Source: Caulobacter sp. FWC26 (GTDB taxonomy: Bacteria; Pseudomonadota; Alphaproteobacteria; Caulobacterales; Caulobacteraceae). From it: 64,000 nt of DNA. The stretch lies in NCBI RefSeq assembly GCF_002742645.2, contig NZ_CP033875.1, positions 2,334,001 through 2,398,000 of the forward strand, in the 5' to 3' direction. Of the stretch, positions 61,559-64,000 are shown one piece after another (position 1 is the first letter of the stretch; each line of letters opens with the position of its first letter). The notes under the pieces are model-generated. The model was not told where the DNA came from, did no database searches, and saw only the letters and a program-made list of their open reading frames with translations. The position numbers and the translations under genes are program-made.

Positions 61559-62011
61559 ATGCGCATACGCCACCTTTCCCTCATCGCCGCCGCAGCCGCC
61601 ATCCTCGCCACCCCCGCCTTGGCCTCGACCGCCGTGGCGTCCTCGGACCACAAGCCGTTGACGCTTTTGGCGATCTTCGCGAACGCCGCCATCCCCGTGC
61701 AGTTGGTCGCTTTCCTGCTGGTCGCCGGGCTGATCGCCGCTCCCGTCATGGCCGCCATACGACCCGGCGCCCGTTGGCTGACAGCGATCAACAAGAGCGC
61801 CCTGCCCCTGGGCTTTGCTGCGGCCGCCTACACGCTTCTGGCCGGCGCGGTGGGGATCGCCAATCTGGGCGCCACACCGAGCCTTGCGGTTCTGGCGCCG
61901 GGCCTGGCCGAAGCCCTGATGATGGCGATGCTGGGCCTGCTGACGGCGGGCGTCGCCCGCCTGGCCGCTGAGCTCTCAGCGCGTCGGTCGGACGATCCCG
62001 GCGTCGCCTGA
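61559..62011 (+). CDS. Membrane protein of unknown function (150 residues, three helices)
   Basis: The protein has a signal-like N-terminus (MRIRHLSLIAAAAAILATPA) and three predicted helices at about 45-65, 83-103 and 115-135, ending in a charged Arg/Asp tail. The layout recalls short MotA/ExbB-like proteins but no diagnostic motif is present. The start is ATG 61559 with GGGAG ahead; the upstream in-frame Met at 61535 lies inside the operator-like sites, so it is less likely. It is flanked by parE and the helicase leader. I recognise no family. Confidence 0.7.
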   Translation: MRIRHLSLIAAAAAILATPALASTAVASSDHKPLTLLAIFANAAIPVQLVAFLLVAGLIAAPVMAAIRPGARWLTAINKSALPLGFAAAAYTLLAGAVGIANLGATPSLAVLAPGLAEALMMAMLGLLTAGVARLAAELSARRSDDPGVA

Positions 62012-62040
62012 CCCGCGACAAAACCGCCGTTCACACAACC

Positions 62041-62069
62041 GCGCTTGCTTTTTGCACCGCAGCAAGCGC
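62041..62069 (+). other. First hairpin of the helicase leader
   Basis: GCGCTTGCT and AGCAAGCGC form a 9-bp stem with an 11-nt loop containing TTTTTGCACC. It begins 29 bp after the stop of the small membrane protein gene and is followed by the second hairpin at 62087. Confidence 0.45.
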
Positions 62070-62086
62070 ATAAGGCCACTCATCGG

Positions 62087-62128
62087 GCCCCCTTCGTGTC
62101 GCTTCGGCGGCGGAAGGGGGCTATTTTT
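62087..62128 (+). terminator. Terminator-like hairpin in the RNA helicase leader
   Basis: A 9-bp perfect stem GCCCCCTTC/GAAGGGGGC with an inner 17-nt segment able to pair further is followed by TATTTTTG. It has the form of an intrinsic terminator. It could end the upstream membrane protein gene, or act as an attenuator 120 nt ahead of the helicase start. Confidence 0.65.
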
Positions 62129-62247
62129 GTTGGAATTCGACCAAGAAGCGGTCCGAGGGAAGCGTTCAAGGCTTCAAAGGGGCCCGATTTGGTCATGGCG
62201 CGAGCCGCGCGTGTTTGTGTGCGGCCGCAGACGTGAACTGGACCCTT

Positions 62248-64000
62248 ATGCCCTTCCCTGCCTCCCACCCCGCTCTTGAGCGGGCGCTCGCCGCTCAAGG
62301 TTACGCCGAGCCCACCCCCGTCCAAGCCGCCGTTCTGGCCGCCGACGCCGCAGACCGCGACCTGCTGGTCAGCGCCCAGACGGGCTCGGGCAAGACCGTC
62401 GCCTTCGGCCTCGCGGCCGCCCCCACCCTGCTGGGCGACGCCGAAACCTTTGGCCAAGCCGCCGAGCCGCTGGCCCTGGTCATCGCTCCGACCCGCGAAC
62501 TGGCCATGCAGGTCAATCGCGAACTGGGCTGGCTCTACGCCGAAGCCAAGGCCGCGGTGATCAACTGCGTTGGCGGCATGGACGCCCGTCGCGAGCAGCG
62601 CGCCCTGAACTACGGCGCCCATATCGTCGTGGGCACGCCCGGCCGTCTGCGCGACCACATCGAACGCGGTCACCTGGATCTTTCCAAGCTGAAGGTCGCC
62701 GTCCTCGACGAGGCCGACGAGATGCTGGACATGGGCTTCCGCGAGGACCTGGAGTTCATCCTCGACGCCGCCCCGCCCGAGCGCCGCACCCTGCTGTTCT
62801 CGGCCACCCTGGCCCGCGACATCGTCGAGCTGGCCAAGCGCTACCAGAACGACGCCGTCCGCATCGACACCATTGGCCGCAACGAGCCGCACCGCGACAT
62901 CGAGTACCGCGCCGTGCGCGTGGCCCCCAACGAGGTCGAGCACGCCGTCGTCAACCTACTGCGCTTCTTCGAAGCCCCCGGCGCCCTGGTGTTCGCCAAC
63001 ACCCGCGAGAGCGTCCGCAGCCTGCACGCCAAGCTGCGCGAGCGCGGCTTCGCCGTGGTCGGCCTGTCGGGCGAGCTCAGCCAGCGCGAACGGGCCGACG
63101 CCCTGCAAGCTCTTCGGGATGGCCACGCCCGCGTCTGCGTCGCCACCGACGTCGCCGCGCGCGGCCTCGACCTGCCGGATCTGGGCCTAGTGATCCACGC
63201 CGAGCTGCCGATCAACAAGGCGACCCTCCTGCACCGGTCGGGCCGCACCGGCCGCGCCGGCAAGAAGGGCGTCAGCGCCCTCGTCGTGCCCTACACCCGT
63301 CGCCGCAAGGCCGAGCAACTCTTGTACGCCGCCGGCGTCGAGGCCGACTGGGGCGGCGCCCCCAGCGCCGACTCGATCCGCGAGAAGGACCAGGAGCGCC
63401 TGCTCGAGGACCCGATCTTCAGCGAGACCTCGACCGAGGAAGACATCGCCTTGGCCGAAGCCATGCTGGCCAAGCGCACGCCGGTCGAGATCGCCGCCGC
63501 GCTGATCCGCACCCGTCGCGCCAAGCTGCCGTCGCCGGAAGACATCTACGACGATCCGCGTCACGGCGCCGATCCCGGCCCGCGCCTGCGCACCGGCGAA
63601 CCGGGCGAGCGTCCCGAGCGCGAGCCGCGCGTCAGCATGGAAGGCTCGGAGTGGTTCCGGATCAGCGTGGGCCGTCGCGGCAACGCCGACCCGAAGTGGC
63701 TGATCCCGATGATCTGCCGCCTGGGCCACATCACCAAGAAGGATATCGGCGCGATCCGGATCTTCGACTACGACACCAAGTTCGAGATCTCGGCCGAGGC
63801 GGCGACCAAGTTCGGCGCCGCAGTGCAGGCGACCGTCCGCGAGGACGTCTCGATCACCCCGACGACTGCGCCGGCCCCGCGCGGCGAGCGCCCGCCCCGC
63901 GAACCGCGCGACCACGACGCGCCGCGCCGTGAGTTCAAGCCCCGCGCCCCGCGTGAGGACGGCCCTCGTCCGCCGCGCGCCAACGCCCCTGGTTCGCGCG
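62248..64000 (+). CDS. DEAD-box ATP-dependent RNA helicase with DbpA-type RNA-binding domain (3' end beyond window)
   Basis: The frame starts at ATG 62248 (MPFPASHPALERALAAQG) and is open to the window end: 584 codons without a stop. Helicase motifs in order are Q-motif region YAEPTPVQAAVLA, Walker A AQTGSGKT, PTRELA, VGTPGRLRD, VLDEADEMLD, LLFSATL, and HRSGRTGRAGKKG. Near residues 470-540 lies a DbpA-like RNA-binding domain (FRISVGRRGNADPKWLIPMICR), then an Arg/Pro-rich tail running off the edge. Such helicases act in ribosome assembly and cold response. The leader of over 230 nt with two hairpins suggests post-transcriptional control. Confidence 0.92.
   Translation, partial: MPFPASHPALERALAAQGYAEPTPVQAAVLAADAADRDLLVSAQTGSGKTVAFGLAAAPTLLGDAETFGQAAEPLALVIAPTRELAMQVNRELGWLYAEAKAAVINCVGGMDARREQRALNYGAHIVVGTPGRLRDHIERGHLDLSKLKVAVLDEADEMLDMGFREDLEFILDAAPPERRTLLFSATLARDIVELAKRYQNDAVRIDTIGRNEPHRDIEYRAVRVAPNEVEHAVVNLLRFFEAPGALVFANTRESVRSLHAKLRERGFAVVGLSGELSQRERADALQALRDGHARVCVATDVAARGLDLPDLGLVIHAELPINKATLLHRSGRTGRAGKKGVSALVVPYTRRRKAEQLLYAAGVEADWGGAPSADSIREKDQERLLEDPIFSETSTEEDIALAEAMLAKRTPVEIAAALIRTRRAKLPSPEDIYDDPRHGADPGPRLRTGEPGERPEREPRVSMEGSEWFRISVGRRGNADPKWLIPMICRLGHITKKDIGAIRIFDYDTKFEISAEAATKFGAAVQATVREDVSITPTTAPAPRGERPPREPRDHDAPRREFKPRAPREDGPRPPRANAPGSR

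Noticed and set aside
62045..62236. 63-codon frame in the helicase leader
   Set aside because: It spans the terminator hairpin and lacks a ribosome-binding site and protein-like composition.

Overview
The window is a stretch of chromosome from an alphaproteobacterium that looks like Caulobacter, close to C. vibrioides/crescentus. Three things suggest this: high GC with strong codon bias; the gene order dxr-cdsA-uppS-frr-pyrH-tsf-rpsB, dnaE, lolDC-proS, nuoA-N, lon, clpX-cicA-clpP-tig, glnBA, parE; and the presence of cicA between clpX and clpP, a Caulobacter hallmark. Several promoters match the Caulobacter housekeeping form (TTGACGS, 10-14 nt, GCTANAWC). No prophage, insertion sequence, CRISPR array or obvious genomic island is visible.

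Layout, left to right. 1-5468 (minus): isoprenoid, phospholipid, undecaprenyl and translation genes ending in a truncated dxr. 5469-7140: an HAD phosphatase gene converging on a methyltransferase gene that seems to have lost its C-terminus. 7141-10697 (minus): dnaE, preceded by an overlooked 29-codon gene. 10863-15109: a nucleoside hydrolase, then lolD, lolC/E and proS. 15543-18790 (minus): DUF1467, methylmalonyl-CoA epimerase, RNase J and pantothenate kinase. 18790-35389 (minus): birA and the complete 14-gene respiratory complex I operon nuoA-N. The operon also carries five small non-canonical genes: two lipoproteins, two two-helix membrane proteins and one NTF2-like protein. All run from one good promoter at 35416-35444. 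The last nuo gene is joined by overlapping codons to birA, coaX and rnj.

35510-39417: two identical tRNA-Asp genes, a luciferase-like monooxygenase, a glycosyltransferase, a ribbon-helix-helix/SPFH pair with a perfect 26-bp palindrome, and tRNA-Val. 39522-47258: proteostasis genes, namely HU, Lon, ClpX, CicA, ClpP and trigger factor, several with clear terminators and a heat-shock-type promoter before lon. 47436-51152: tRNA-Leu, the NAD(P)HX repair enzyme, a histidine phosphatase and a thiolase-like protein lacking recognisable catalytic residues. 51207-53239: glnB-glnA. 53476-59145: a TonB-dependent receptor, a small monooxygenase and an amidohydrolase pair, the second without the metal-binding HxH. 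59206-64000: parE, a small membrane protein with paired operator-like sites, and a DEAD-box RNA helicase with a hairpin-rich leader, cut off by the window end.

Most of the content is core. The least explained material is the set of five small genes inside the nuo operon, the RHH/SPFH/palindrome unit, the 29-codon gene, the two degenerate enzymes and the helicase leader.
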